DNA of 64,000 nt. Source: Sinomonas sp. ASV486. Lineage in GTDB: Bacteria > Actinomycetota > Actinomycetes > Actinomycetales > Micrococcaceae. Positions 34,820 through 42,753 of the stretch are shown one piece after another. The translations under genes were made by a program, and so were the position numbers. Under the pieces are notes generated by a model. It worked only from the letters and a program-made list of their open reading frames with translations, searched no databases and had not been told where the DNA came from. The stretch is taken from NCBI RefSeq assembly GCF_030908215.1, contig NZ_JAVFJK010000002.1:310001-374000 (forward strand). Reading direction: 5' to 3'. Every line of letters starts with the position of its first letter. The stretch's first letter is position 1.

Positions 34820-35839
34820 ATGTCCACCGAATACGACGACCGGCCCTTCATCGCCGTCACCATGGGCGACGGCGCCGGAATCGGCCCCGAAGTCACCGTC
34901 GGCGCACTGGTCCACCCGAGCGCCTATGCCGACAGTCGCCCCGTGGTGGTCGGAGACGCCCACCGCCTGCGCCTCGCTGCCGAAGCTCTCGGTCTCGCAG
35001 CCGAGGTAGTCACGGTCGAGGGCGTCGAGGACGCCGTCTTCGCCCCCGGTCGTGTCAACGTCATCGACCCCGGCCTCCTGCCCGAGAACCTCGCGTGGGG
35101 CGAGGAATCGGCGGAGGCAGGCAACGCGGCGTACCACTATGTCAGGATCGCGTGCGAGCTGGCCTCGGCCGGCCGGGTCCAGGGCATCTGCACCGCCCCA
35201 CTGAACAAGTCCGCCCTCCACAGGGCCGGGCACATCTACCCGGGTCACACCGAACTGCTCGCGCACTTCATGGGCGTTGAGGAGGTTTCGATGATGCTCT
35301 CGACCCCCAAGGTCAAGGTCATCCACGTCACGACGCACATCGGCCTCATCGACGCAATCCGCAAGATCGAGCCGGGCCTCGTTGAGCGCACCGTCCGCCG
35401 GGGCGACGAGGCCATGAAGCGGGCAGGCGTGGCCCAGCCGAGGATCGGGGTCTGCGCCATCAACCCGCATGCTGGGGAGAACGGCCTCTTCGGCTATGGC
35501 GAGGAGGCAGAGAAGATCACACCAGCCATCGAGCGGCTCCAAGCAGACGGGATCGATGCCCGCGGCCCACTCCCCGCGGACACGGCCTTCTTCCTCGCGG
35601 GCCGCGGCGACTACGACCTCATCGTTGCCATGTACCACGATCAGGGGCACGGCCCGGTCAAGGTCCTGGGCATCGAAGCCGGCGTCAACATCACGGTTGG
35701 TCTGCCCGTGATCCGCACCTCAGTCGATCACGGCACTGCATTCGACATTGCCGGCAAGGGCATCGCGGATGTCCGCAGCATGATCGAAGCCCTCCGACAG
35801 GCCGCCGAGATGTCCCCGCGCCTGGCCCTCCAGCAGTAG
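34820..35839 (+). CDS. pdxA2: PdxA2-type 4-phosphate acid-sugar dehydrogenase
   Basis: Encodes 339 residues of the PdxA family: M-G-D-G-A-G-I-G-P-E, T-A-P-L-N-K-S-A-L, Y-P-G-H-T-E, N-P-H-A-G-E-N-G-L-F-G and Y-H-D-Q-G-H-G-P-V-K, with the His/Asp metal ligands intact. Beside a DUF1537 kinase it should be PdxA2, which converts 4-phospho-threonate or -erythronate to dihydroxyacetone phosphate plus CO2, rather than the vitamin B6 enzyme. 37 bases after the kinase. Confidence 0.9.
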   Translation: MSTEYDDRPFIAVTMGDGAGIGPEVTVGALVHPSAYADSRPVVVGDAHRLRLAAEALGLAAEVVTVEGVEDAVFAPGRVNVIDPGLLPENLAWGEESAEAGNAAYHYVRIACELASAGRVQGICTAPLNKSALHRAGHIYPGHTELLAHFMGVEEVSMMLSTPKVKVIHVTTHIGLIDAIRKIEPGLVERTVRRGDEAMKRAGVAQPRIGVCAINPHAGENGLFGYGEEAEKITPAIERLQADGIDARGPLPADTAFFLAGRGDYDLIVAMYHDQGHGPVKVLGIEAGVNITVGLPVIRTSVDHGTAFDIAGKGIADVRSMIEALRQAAEMSPRLALQQ

Positions 35840-35883
35840 ACCTCCCACCCGCATCTAGCTACAACGGAGTAGAAGGAACCACC

Positions 35884-37233
35884 ATGTCCAACGTCATGAG
35901 CCCCACCCCGCAGGAGCGCACCAAGTGGGTCCGCCGGGCCATCCTCGCCGGCGTCATCGGCACCACCATCGAGTGGTACGACTTCGTGCTCTTCGGCACG
36001 GCGTCAGCCCTCGTGTTCAATACGCTCTTCTTCCCCCAGTTCGACCCGCTCATCGGCACAGCTGCCGCCCTCACCACCACCGCCATCGGCTACTTCTTCC
36101 GTCCGCTCGGAGGATTCGTGTTCGGAGCCCTCGGCGACAGGATCGGCCGCAAGAATGTGCTAGCGGCGACCCTCGTCCTCATGGGCCTCTCCACCGCCCT
36201 CATCGGGCTGCTTCCCACCTACGCCCAGGCGGGCATCTGGGCTCCGATCCTCATGCTCGTCCTCCGCATCCTGCAGGGGATCGGGGCGGGCGCTGAGTTC
36301 GGCGGCGCCCAGGTCATGGTCTCTGAGCACGCGAGCAAGAAGCGCCAAGGCCTCCTCACCAGCCTCCCCGGCGCGGGCCTGGCCCTCGGCATCATGCTCG
36401 GCACCTCCTTCTACTCCCTCCTCGACTTCATGCCCAAGGACGAGTTCATGGCCTGGGGCTGGCGCCTTCCCTTCCTCGCCAGCGTGATCGGCATCGTGGT
36501 CGGCCTGCTCATCCGGATGCGTGTCATGGAGTCCCCGGAGTACTTGGCCGTCACCCGGACCAAGGAGAAGCCCAAGAGCCCGGTCAGGGAAGTCTTCGCC
36601 TCCTATAAGCGCAACTGGTTCGTGGCGATGTTCGCCTGCTTCGCGGAGAACGCAACCACCAACCTCGTCAAGACATTCGTCCTGGCGTACGCGGCAACCT
36701 TCCTCCACCTCGACAAGAGCGTCGGGCTCAACGGCCTCTTCGTCGCCTCGCTCGTGAGCCTCTTCACCTACCCCCTGTTCGGATGGCTCGGCGACCGCCT
36801 CGGCATCGGACGGGTCTACATCGGCTCGGCGATCGCCGTCGCGCTGTTCATCTTCCCGATGTTCTGGATGATCGACACCAAGTCGGTCCCGACCGTCATC
36901 GTCGCGATCGTCATCATCTACGCGATCGCAGTGCGCGGCATGTCCGCCACTCAGGGCGCCTATCTGGCCAACCTCTTCCCGGCACGGATCCGCTTCACCG
37001 GCCTTGCCTCGTCCCGCGAAGTCGGCAGCGCGATCTCGGGCGGCCTCGGTCCGGTCCTGGCCACCCTCCTGCTGGCGGCAACCCACTCGTACTGGCCCGT
37101 GGCCATCTACATGATCAGCCAGGCCGCCATCACCATCGCGGCCGTCTGGATCGGCCCGAGCAAGCGCACGCCGATCGACGTTGACGTCGAAGAGGAAGCC
37201 CAGCCCGCGCCACGCGCCCTGCGGGCTTCCTAA
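35884..37233 (+). CDS. MHS-family MFS transporter, probable acid-sugar importer
   Basis: Encodes 449 residues with 12 membrane segments. T-I-E-W-Y-D-F at helix 1, G-D-R-I-G-R-K, and R-I-L-Q-G-I-G-A-G-A-E-F-G-G are MHS signatures. Third gene after kinase and PdxA2, so it likely imports the acid sugar. A strong hairpin follows. Confidence 0.88.
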   Translation: MSNVMSPTPQERTKWVRRAILAGVIGTTIEWYDFVLFGTASALVFNTLFFPQFDPLIGTAAALTTTAIGYFFRPLGGFVFGALGDRIGRKNVLAATLVLMGLSTALIGLLPTYAQAGIWAPILMLVLRILQGIGAGAEFGGAQVMVSEHASKKRQGLLTSLPGAGLALGIMLGTSFYSLLDFMPKDEFMAWGWRLPFLASVIGIVVGLLIRMRVMESPEYLAVTRTKEKPKSPVREVFASYKRNWFVAMFACFAENATTNLVKTFVLAYAATFLHLDKSVGLNGLFVASLVSLFTYPLFGWLGDRLGIGRVYIGSAIAVALFIFPMFWMIDTKSVPTVIVAIVIIYAIAVRGMSATQGAYLANLFPARIRFTGLASSREVGSAISGGLGPVLATLLLAATHSYWPVAIYMISQAAITIAAVWIGPSKRTPIDVDVEEEAQPAPRALRAS

Positions 37234-37248
37234 GCGCTGCAGGCTAAC

Positions 37249-37292
37249 CACGCATCCCGCGGACGGGCAGAAGGCCGTCCGCGGGATGCGTG
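37249..37292. terminator. Perfect 18-bp hairpin terminator
   Basis: Arms 37249-37266 (CACGCATCCCGCGGACGG) and 37275-37292 are perfect complements with an 8-base loop, 16 bases after the transporter stop and 22 bases before the convergent LysR stop. Very strong bidirectional structure without a T-tract. Confidence 0.85.
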
Positions 37293-37313
37293 CTGGCGTC
37301 GGCAGATCCGGGC

Positions 37314-38207
37314 TCACCCCGGCGTCGGCAGCACCTCTCGCGCGACCTCGAGCACGTACGGCAGCACCCGCGAGGGATTCGACGGCGACCACGCGAGCCC
37401 GTGCTGCAGGTACGCCTGCGGTCCGGCAATAGGGACGTAGACCGCGCCGTGCGGGAGGATGTCGCTCATCCCCTCGCTCACGAGGCTCACGCCCATGCCG
37501 GCCGCGACGAACGTCAGGATCATGAACGGGTCGCCGATCTCCTGGACTACCCGCGGCCGGAAGCCCACCGCGACGCAGGCCGCCGTCGCCGTCCGCTCGA
37601 GGTCCGAGCCGCCGCCGGAGGGCATCATGATGAAGTCCTCGTCCCGCAGCTCAGTCAGCTCCAGCGTGGCCCGCTGGGCGAGCGGGTGGTCCACGGGCAC
37701 GACGGCGCCGAGCGGCTCCCGCGCGATCAGCCGGGACTCGAGGGGGGACGGATCAAGCGGGAGCCCCACGAAGGCCACGTCGAGCGTTCCGCGCATGAGC
37801 TGCGCGACGGCGTCGCCCGTCACCACGCGCCCCTCGAGCGAGAGCACCACGTCCGGGTACGCCCGCCGCAGCGCTCGGGTGAGCCGCGGCAGCGTGCGGT
37901 GGTTGATCGCGCCTGTGAAGCTCACAGTCAGATGCCCGTACACCGTTCCGACCGAAGCGTGCGCGGCCTGCCGCGCAACCTCGACCTCCTCGAGCGCGCG
38001 GTATGCGTGCGGGAGCAGCGACCGCCCGGCGGCCGTGAGGGAAACGCTGCGCGTACTGCGGTCGAAGAGCGGGACGCCGATGTCCTTCTCGAGCTTGCGG
38101 ATCGTCTGGCTCAACGGCGACTGCGCCACGTGCAGGCGGGACGCCGCCCGCCCGAAGTGCAGTTCCTCCGCGACGGCGACGAACGACTCGAGCCACCTGA
38201 TCTCCAC
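37314..38207 (-). CDS. LysR-family transcriptional regulator
   Basis: Encodes 297 residues from GTG 38207, where the family's normal start (V-E-I-R-W-L-E-S-F) lies; upstream codons only encode a P-E-A-G repeat. HTH at about residues 16-40 (G-R-A-A-S-R-L-H-V-A-Q-S-P-L-S-Q-T-I), then the effector-binding domain. Divergent from the MFS gene at 38285, which is its likely target. Confidence 0.9.
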   Translation of the reverse strand: MEIRWLESFVAVAEELHFGRAASRLHVAQSPLSQTIRKLEKDIGVPLFDRSTRSVSLTAAGRSLLPHAYRALEEVEVARQAAHASVGTVYGHLTVSFTGAINHRTLPRLTRALRRAYPDVVLSLEGRVVTGDAVAQLMRGTLDVAFVGLPLDPSPLESRLIAREPLGAVVPVDHPLAQRATLELTELRDEDFIMMPSGGGSDLERTATAACVAVGFRPRVVQEIGDPFMILTFVAAGMGVSLVSEGMSDILPHGAVYVPIAGPQAYLQHGLAWSPSNPSRVLPYVLEVAREVLPTPG

Positions 38208-38222
38208 GCGCCCATTCAAGCA

Positions 38223-38271
38223 CCCGGAGGCGGGGCCAGCCTCAGGACCAGCCTCCGGCCCGGCCTCCGGG
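38223..38271. promoter_or_regulatory. GGAGGC-rich inverted repeats in the LysR/MFS divergent region
   Basis: CCCGGAGGC at 38223-38231 is complementary to GCCTCCGGG at 38263-38271, with another GCCTCCGG at 38251-38258 and related units between. The 77-base divergent gap would place LysR binding here. Confidence 0.35.
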
Positions 38272-38284
38272 CGCACTCTGTAGG

Positions 38285-39472
38285 GTGGACGGCGTGACCG
38301 CGACGAAGGACTCCGACCAGCAGACAGGCGCCGGCAGCATCCCCGACCCGGTCCTGAGGTCGATCGGCTTCCTCTCCTTCTTCGACCGCTTCGCCACTCC
38401 CCCGATGCTCGTGGTCCTGGCCAACCGCACCGATCTCACGCTCGCCGACGCCGTGGGCCTCGTGGCGTCCTACTCGCTCCTCTATGCGCTCGGGCAGCCG
38501 CTGTGGGGGTTCATCAGCGACCGGTTCGGCCGCGTGACAGTGCTCCGCACGGCACTCGTGGGGCTGCTGCTGGCCGCCATCGCCAGCACCCTGTTCAGCG
38601 CGCACGTGCCACTGCTCATCGCGAGGTCGGCGGCCGGGCTCATGGCCGGGTGCCTCTACCCCACGCTCCTGACCATCATCGGCGACACGCGCACGGGCAT
38701 CGAACGCGCCCGCGGACTCTCCGACCTGCAGATCTATTCGGCGCTCGGCACCACGGTCGCGACCCTCGCCGCGGGCGCTCTCGCGGCGTTCACGGACTGG
38801 CGGGTGGTGTTCGGGCTTCCCGCGCTCGGGTGCCTCGCGCTGCTGCTCTTCCTCCGGCGGGCGCACGACGGCGCCGCTCACCGCCGCGGGCGCGTTGACG
38901 TCCGCGCTGCCTTCTCGGGCGCAGCACTCGGCGTCTATGGGGTGGCGATCCTCGAGGGCGCCGTGCTCATGGGCATCCTGACCTACTTCGTTCCGGCCCT
39001 CCAGCACGCCAACGTGCCGATCGCCGTCGCGGGACTCCTCGCGTCGGGGTACGGGGTGGGCGTGATCGTGGGGGCGCGGCTCATGCGGCGTCTGGTGCAG
39101 CGGTTCACGCGGACGCAGCTCATGGGGATCGGCGGGGTGGTGCTGCTGGTCGGGTATGTGGCGTCGTCGATCTCGCAGAACCCGGCGACGATCACTGTCA
39201 CCGCCGTCCTCGTGGGTGCTTCGAACGCGGTGCTGCACTCATCGGTGCAGGGCTGGGCCACCGAGGTCGCGCCGAAGGCCCGTGCTACGGCGGTCTCGCT
39301 GTTCGCGTGCTCGCTCTTCTTGGGCAGCTCGGCGGGCACGTTCCTCACGGCGGGGCTCGCCGGCAATGGGGAGTACGGCGCCATCTTCCTCCTCGGCCTC
39401 GTAGCGACGGCGTTGCTCACGGCGGTCGTGACGCTCGGGCACGCGACGTGGGAACGGCGCCGGGTGTCGTGA
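38285..39472 (+). CDS. MFS transporter (YNFM/arabinose-efflux-like)
   Basis: Encodes 395 residues, 12 membrane segments, from GTG 38285 (GTG 38294 possible). F-F-D-R-F-A at helix 1 and S-D-R-F-G-R (motif A) are seen. It has no long loops, and belongs to a general 12-helix exporter type. Probably LysR-controlled. Substrate unknown. Confidence 0.83.
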   Translation: MDGVTATKDSDQQTGAGSIPDPVLRSIGFLSFFDRFATPPMLVVLANRTDLTLADAVGLVASYSLLYALGQPLWGFISDRFGRVTVLRTALVGLLLAAIASTLFSAHVPLLIARSAAGLMAGCLYPTLLTIIGDTRTGIERARGLSDLQIYSALGTTVATLAAGALAAFTDWRVVFGLPALGCLALLLFLRRAHDGAAHRRGRVDVRAAFSGAALGVYGVAILEGAVLMGILTYFVPALQHANVPIAVAGLLASGYGVGVIVGARLMRRLVQRFTRTQLMGIGGVVLLVGYVASSISQNPATITVTAVLVGASNAVLHSSVQGWATEVAPKARATAVSLFACSLFLGSSAGTFLTAGLAGNGEYGAIFLLGLVATALLTAVVTLGHATWERRRVS

Positions 39473-39776
39473 AGGGCGGCGTGCGTCGTGAAGGGCGCTG
39501 CGCGGGGCGCCGCGGGCGGCGGCTCACGGTGTTCGCGTTCCTCACGAACGGTAGTTTCCTGACGTTCACCCCGGGCTGGCTATGATCAGCTGTTGACCGC
39601 GACTGGACCACACGTGGGCCGCTTGCGGTCAATCCATGTCCAGCGCCCGCACGCGGCCACGACGTGACCAAGAGTGGCCCGATCTGGGTCGTCATTGGCC
39701 ACCTGTGACCACAATGTGGCCGCTGGAATGCACGGGTATTGAGCAGATGCCCGTCGAACGATGAGAGGAGATGCAT
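39473..39776. other. Gene-free 304-base region upstream of the actin-like module
   Basis: No plausible gene. The first 50 bases contain a duplicated GTCGTGAAGGGCG. From 39593 the sequence turns into the repeat array described separately, followed by the ribosome site GAGAGGAG at 39763-39770 that fixes the adaptor start. Confidence 0.6.
39593..39721. repeat. Centromere-like array of GRCCAC / GTGGCC repeats (parC candidate)
   Basis: TTGACCGC (39593-39600) is perfectly inverted at 39625-39632, enclosing GGACCACACGTGGGCC. Then GGCCAC (39655-39660) pairs with GTGGCC (39674-39679), and TTGGCCAC (39695-39702), TGACCACA (39706-39713) and GTGGCC (39716-39721) follow. Clustered direct and inverted iterons right upstream of a ribbon-helix-helix gene and an actin-like gene have the layout of a parC centromere/autoregulatory promoter. 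Confidence 0.55.
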
Positions 39777-40190
39777 ATGGCCAGTCCCCGAGAAGGGACG
39801 GGTGCGCCGGTGAAACCGCAGCCCCACCGTTTCCGGGTGAGCGTCCCGGCGGCCGACGAGGCCGTCGTGGCGTGGATGGAGCTGCAGGACAATCCGTCAT
39901 TGTCGGTGAGGATGCTGATCCGCGAGAGCATCGAGCGCCTCGGCTACATCGACGTCGTCAACCGCCCTGTGGCACAGCTCCCGGGGGGAGTCCGTTCTGG
40001 GGGCTCCTCCCCTGAGGACACCGCGGGTTCTCCTGCCCGGGGGTCAGCTGCAGCCCAACCCAGGAAGGCCCCCGACCAGAGGCCATGGCCAGCGCAGGAG
40101 GCCGAGCCGGCGCGCGAGTCCCGTTCCGAACCTGAGCCGCCTTCTGCAGGACCGATGGACATCAACGACATCTTCGCGATGACGCGGTAA
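39777..40190 (+). CDS. Small ribbon-helix-helix-like adaptor (ParR candidate)
   Basis: Encodes 137 residues. The ATG at 39777 is chosen because GAGAGGAG ends 7 bases before it; the ATG at 39771 is too close. Residues about 17-65 fit one strand (F-R-V-S-V) and two helices (D-E-A-V-V-A-W-M and S-V-R-M-L-I-R-E-S-I-E-R-L-G), a ribbon-helix-helix pattern. Residues 70-125 are disordered. The last residues M-D-I-N-D-I-F-A-M-T-R form an amphipathic tail like the ParM-binding tail of ParR proteins. I do not recognise a named family; the ParR role is inferred from layout. Confidence 0.6.
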   Translation: MASPREGTGAPVKPQPHRFRVSVPAADEAVVAWMELQDNPSLSVRMLIRESIERLGYIDVVNRPVAQLPGGVRSGGSSPEDTAGSPARGSAAAQPRKAPDQRPWPAQEAEPARESRSEPEPPSAGPMDINDIFAMTR

Positions 40191-40248
40191 GCCCGCGCAG
40201 CGCAAGCAACACAGTCTCCACCGAATTTCACCGAAGGGAATCATCCAC

Positions 40249-41580
40249 GTGACCATCTCAATCAATCTCACCGGCGGGATCGACGTCGGCAACGGCTATG
40301 TCAAGGGAATCATCCGCGGGGAGCGCGCTTCCGGCGCGGCGAGGATCGACGAGATCGATCTGCCCAGCGCCGTCGCGCTCGTCACCAGGTCCAACGCGCT
40401 TCCGGACGCCGACCACGAGGCCATGGCCAAGCTGGATGGCGACTTCTACAACGAACTCGATGTGAGCTTCGACTCGCCTCTGGTCGGGGACAAGTACCGG
40501 CGCCTCTTCGGTACCCGGGCGCTGAGCGCCCAGGGCGCCTTCGACGAATTCGACGTCGTGGGCCGCCGCAGCAAGGCCGCGCAGGAGCTGAGCAAGGTCC
40601 TCGTCATGGGCGCCTTCGCGGCGAAAGCGCTTCGGGACTACGTCCGCGAGCACCGTGCGCTCCCGCCGGCCGATGAGACGCTCAGCGTGCAGGGTCGCGT
40701 CGCCCTGGCCCTTCCGATCAACGAGTACCTCACCCACCGCACGAGCTACGCGACAGAGTTCACGACCGGCACGCACACGGTCACGGTGCACAACTTCGAC
40801 ACTCCGGTCTCGGTCAAGCTCCACTTCGTCGACGTGCAGGTCATCCCCGAGGGTGCCTCGGCGCAGTACGCGATCACTGCCAAGGGTGAACCGCTCATGG
40901 ACGCGATGCTGAAGGACCTCCGCCGCAGGGGCGTGGCGCTCGAGGGCATCACCTCCGCGGACGTCCTGGCCGCCCAGCACACGGTTGGCATTGACATCGG
41001 CGAGGGCACCGTGAACTTCCCGGTCTTCACCGCGGGCAGGTTCAACGCCGATGCCTCCACCACGTACGGCAAGGGCTACGGTTCGGTGCTCACGGACGCC
41101 CTCAAGGCGATGGACGACCGCGGCTTCGTCTCGGGCTTCACGTCCCGCAAGCAGCTCGCCGAGTACCTCCAGGCCGGTCCGTCACCGCTGAAGCGCAACT
41201 TCTACGAGAAGGTCGCGCGCTTTGTGGAGGAGGAGATGATCTTCTTCTCCAAGGAGGTCACGGAGCAGTTCGGCCGCGTGCTCGCCGTCGTCGGCGCGAC
41301 CACGGAGGTCGCCTACGTCTACGGCGGCGGATCCGGTCCGGTGAAGACCTTCCTGTACCCGGCGCTGCTGGCCAAGGCCACCGAGATGAACTCGGACGAT
41401 GCCTTCCCGACCCTGTACCTGGATTCCTCCTACTCGCGTCACCTGAACCGCGAGGGGCTCTACATCGCGGCCGAGGCCGTCGAGCGCAATGCGGGCGCCG
41501 CTCCCGCGCAGGCCTTGCGCGGGAAGCGCAGCGCCCAGAGCGCCTCGGAGGGCAAGGAGCTCGCCGAGGCGGCCGTATAG
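40249..41580 (+). CDS. Actin-like ATPase of the ParM/StbA type
   Basis: Encodes 443 residues from GTG 40249 with AAGGGAA upstream. Actin-fold motifs: phosphate 1 G-G-I-D-V-G-N-G-Y-V-K-G (residues 9-20), phosphate 2 V-G-I-D-I-G-E-G-T-V-N-F (246-257) and adenosine motif V-Y-G-G-G-S-G-P (about 363-370). This is the bacterial actin-homolog set of ParM/StbA/Alp plasmid-segregation filaments. It follows the adaptor by 58 bases and is closed by a hairpin. It may be a chromosomally integrated plasmid/phage segregation unit or a domesticated cytoskeletal element. Confidence 0.85.
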   Translation: MTISINLTGGIDVGNGYVKGIIRGERASGAARIDEIDLPSAVALVTRSNALPDADHEAMAKLDGDFYNELDVSFDSPLVGDKYRRLFGTRALSAQGAFDEFDVVGRRSKAAQELSKVLVMGAFAAKALRDYVREHRALPPADETLSVQGRVALALPINEYLTHRTSYATEFTTGTHTVTVHNFDTPVSVKLHFVDVQVIPEGASAQYAITAKGEPLMDAMLKDLRRRGVALEGITSADVLAAQHTVGIDIGEGTVNFPVFTAGRFNADASTTYGKGYGSVLTDALKAMDDRGFVSGFTSRKQLAEYLQAGPSPLKRNFYEKVARFVEEEMIFFSKEVTEQFGRVLAVVGATTEVAYVYGGGSGPVKTFLYPALLAKATEMNSDDAFPTLYLDSSYSRHLNREGLYIAAEAVERNAGAAPAQALRGKRSAQSASEGKELAEAAV

Positions 41581-41619
41581 CCTCTCCGGCCGGCCCTTCC
41601 ATGCCGACCCGTCCACACA

Positions 41620-41652
41620 GGGGCCCTTCCCGCGCAGCGCGGGGAGGGCCCC
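41620..41652. terminator. GC-rich hairpin after the actin-like gene
   Basis: GGGGCCCTTCCCGCGC (41620-41635) pairs with 41637-41652 with one G-T wobble and a very short loop, 40 bases after the stop. Ends the adaptor/actin operon. Confidence 0.75.
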
Positions 41653-41688
41653 TGGCGTCCGGCCTCGGGCGGCCGGCACCAGCGAACG

Positions 41689-41910
41689 GTGCTCATCACG
41701 GTGACGCGCTGGGCACTCGGCGAGGGATCGGCGTCGTGCTTCTGCGTGGCCGGCACACTCGAGGTGCGCCTGAACTCCGGGGAGACGGCCACCATCACTG
41801 CCGACGACTCGTACACGATCCCGCCCGGGCACGACGCCCACGTGGTCGGCGATGAGAAGTTCGTTGGCCTCGAGTTCCTCAGCGCCGCGAGCTACGCGAA
41901 GGGCGACTGA
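41689..41910 (+). pseudogene. Cupin-domain protein, C-terminal half (probably truncated)
   Basis: The frame encodes about 73 residues from GTG 41689. F-C-V-A-G-T-L-E-V-R-L-N-S-G, Y-T-I-P-P-G-H-D-A-H-V-V-G-D-E is the second half of the cupin proteins that normally begin with about 45 further residues including the first metal motif. The upstream frame is open through the terminator but has no cupin sequence. Likely a 5'-deleted remnant beside the actin module. Confidence 0.55.
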
Positions 41911-41913
41911 GAG

Positions 41914-42588
41914 CTAGGCGACGGGCGATTGGGCGGCCCGGTCGATCTTCCGGTGGAAGTGCATTCCTGCCACCCCGCCGAGCACGGCGCCGACGAGCGC
42001 GATGAGCGCGGCGACGATCAGGACGATGATCCCGCCAGTCGTCAACGTGCCTTCGTCGACCGGGATCCGCGGGAAGCTGTTGAGGCTTGAGAGGACGTTG
42101 AACTGTGTTCCGGCCACCGCAACGAGGACCGCGAGGATGATCGCGATGATCACGGCCCACAGCCACACCGCGATGCCCTGCCGCGCCCCGTCGAAGCGCG
42201 CCATCCGTCCGGCCACGTACCCGCCGCAGTAGTAGGCGGCGAAGAGGATCACGGCCACCGCAATGGCCCCGACGATCCCCACCGTCGGTCCCTCATTGGC
42301 CAGCTTGGCGGGGTCGGTCTGGGTGCCGATCGCGACTCCGGCGCCTGCGGCACTGATCAATGCGGTCAGGACCACAGACATGCCCGTGGCGGTCAGCCAT
42401 CCGAAGAACGCCGAGCCGGGCTTCACACCACCGAAGCGCCTCCTCTGCTCGGCCACGGAAGCCCTGCCATCGCCCTCGTAACGCTCGGCGCCCTCGTAGC
42501 GCTCGGCGTCCCCCTCGTAGCGCTCACGGTCTCCGTAGCGCTCGCTCTCCTCGTAGTGGCTGTCCGGGCTGCGTTCTGCGTGGCTCAC
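41914..42588 (-). CDS. Four-helix membrane protein with N-terminal tyrosine/glutamate repeats
   Basis: Encodes 224 residues. Residues 1-47 are a charged tail with repeated E-R-Y-E-G-D/A units (DNA repeat CCTCGTAGCGCTC at about 42473-42545). Residues 60-210 hold four membrane segments with Y-Y-C-G-G-Y-V-A-G-R-M-A-R-F-D-G and H-F-H-R-K-I-D near the end, seen in actinobacterial hypothetical membrane proteins. Function unknown. Confidence 0.75.
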   Translation of the reverse strand: MSHAERSPDSHYEESERYGDRERYEGDAERYEGAERYEGDGRASVAEQRRRFGGVKPGSAFFGWLTATGMSVVLTALISAAGAGVAIGTQTDPAKLANEGPTVGIVGAIAVAVILFAAYYCGGYVAGRMARFDGARQGIAVWLWAVIIAIILAVLVAVAGTQFNVLSSLNSFPRIPVDEGTLTTGGIIVLIVAALIALVGAVLGGVAGMHFHRKIDRAAQSPVA

Positions 42589-42636
42589 TTGGTTCGCCTT
42601 CCTCTGATGGCTGATGTGATGTAGCGGCAGCAGTCG

Positions 42637-42699
42637 TCACGCGCCCCTGCTGTAGGGACTACGGTGCTCTTTCCCACACAGGGCGCACTCAATCAACAT
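42637..42699 (-). CDS. Possible 20-residue zinc-ribbon-like micropeptide
   Basis: Reads MLIECALCGKEHRSPYSRGA, with C-x-x-C-x3-H. The ATG has AGAGAGG 7 bases upstream, which is a better ribosome site than many annotated genes here. Located in the 165-base gap between two divergent genes. No homolog is known to me; could be chance. Confidence 0.35.
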   Translation of the reverse strand: MLIECALCGKEHRSPYSRGA

Positions 42700-42753
42700 C
42701 GGAGTGCCTCTCTGGTTTGACTTCGAGCGAACTGCCGCGGAAGCGTAGGCCTC

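Noticed and set aside
34820-35839. Vitamin B6 biosynthesis PdxA
   Set aside because: Direct coupling to a DUF1537 kinase and MHS transporter indicates the catabolic PdxA2 role; no other B6 genes are near.
39593-39721. Origin of replication (iterons)
   Set aside because: No Rep or DnaA gene and no AT-rich unwinding region beside it; the actin-like gene favours a centromere.
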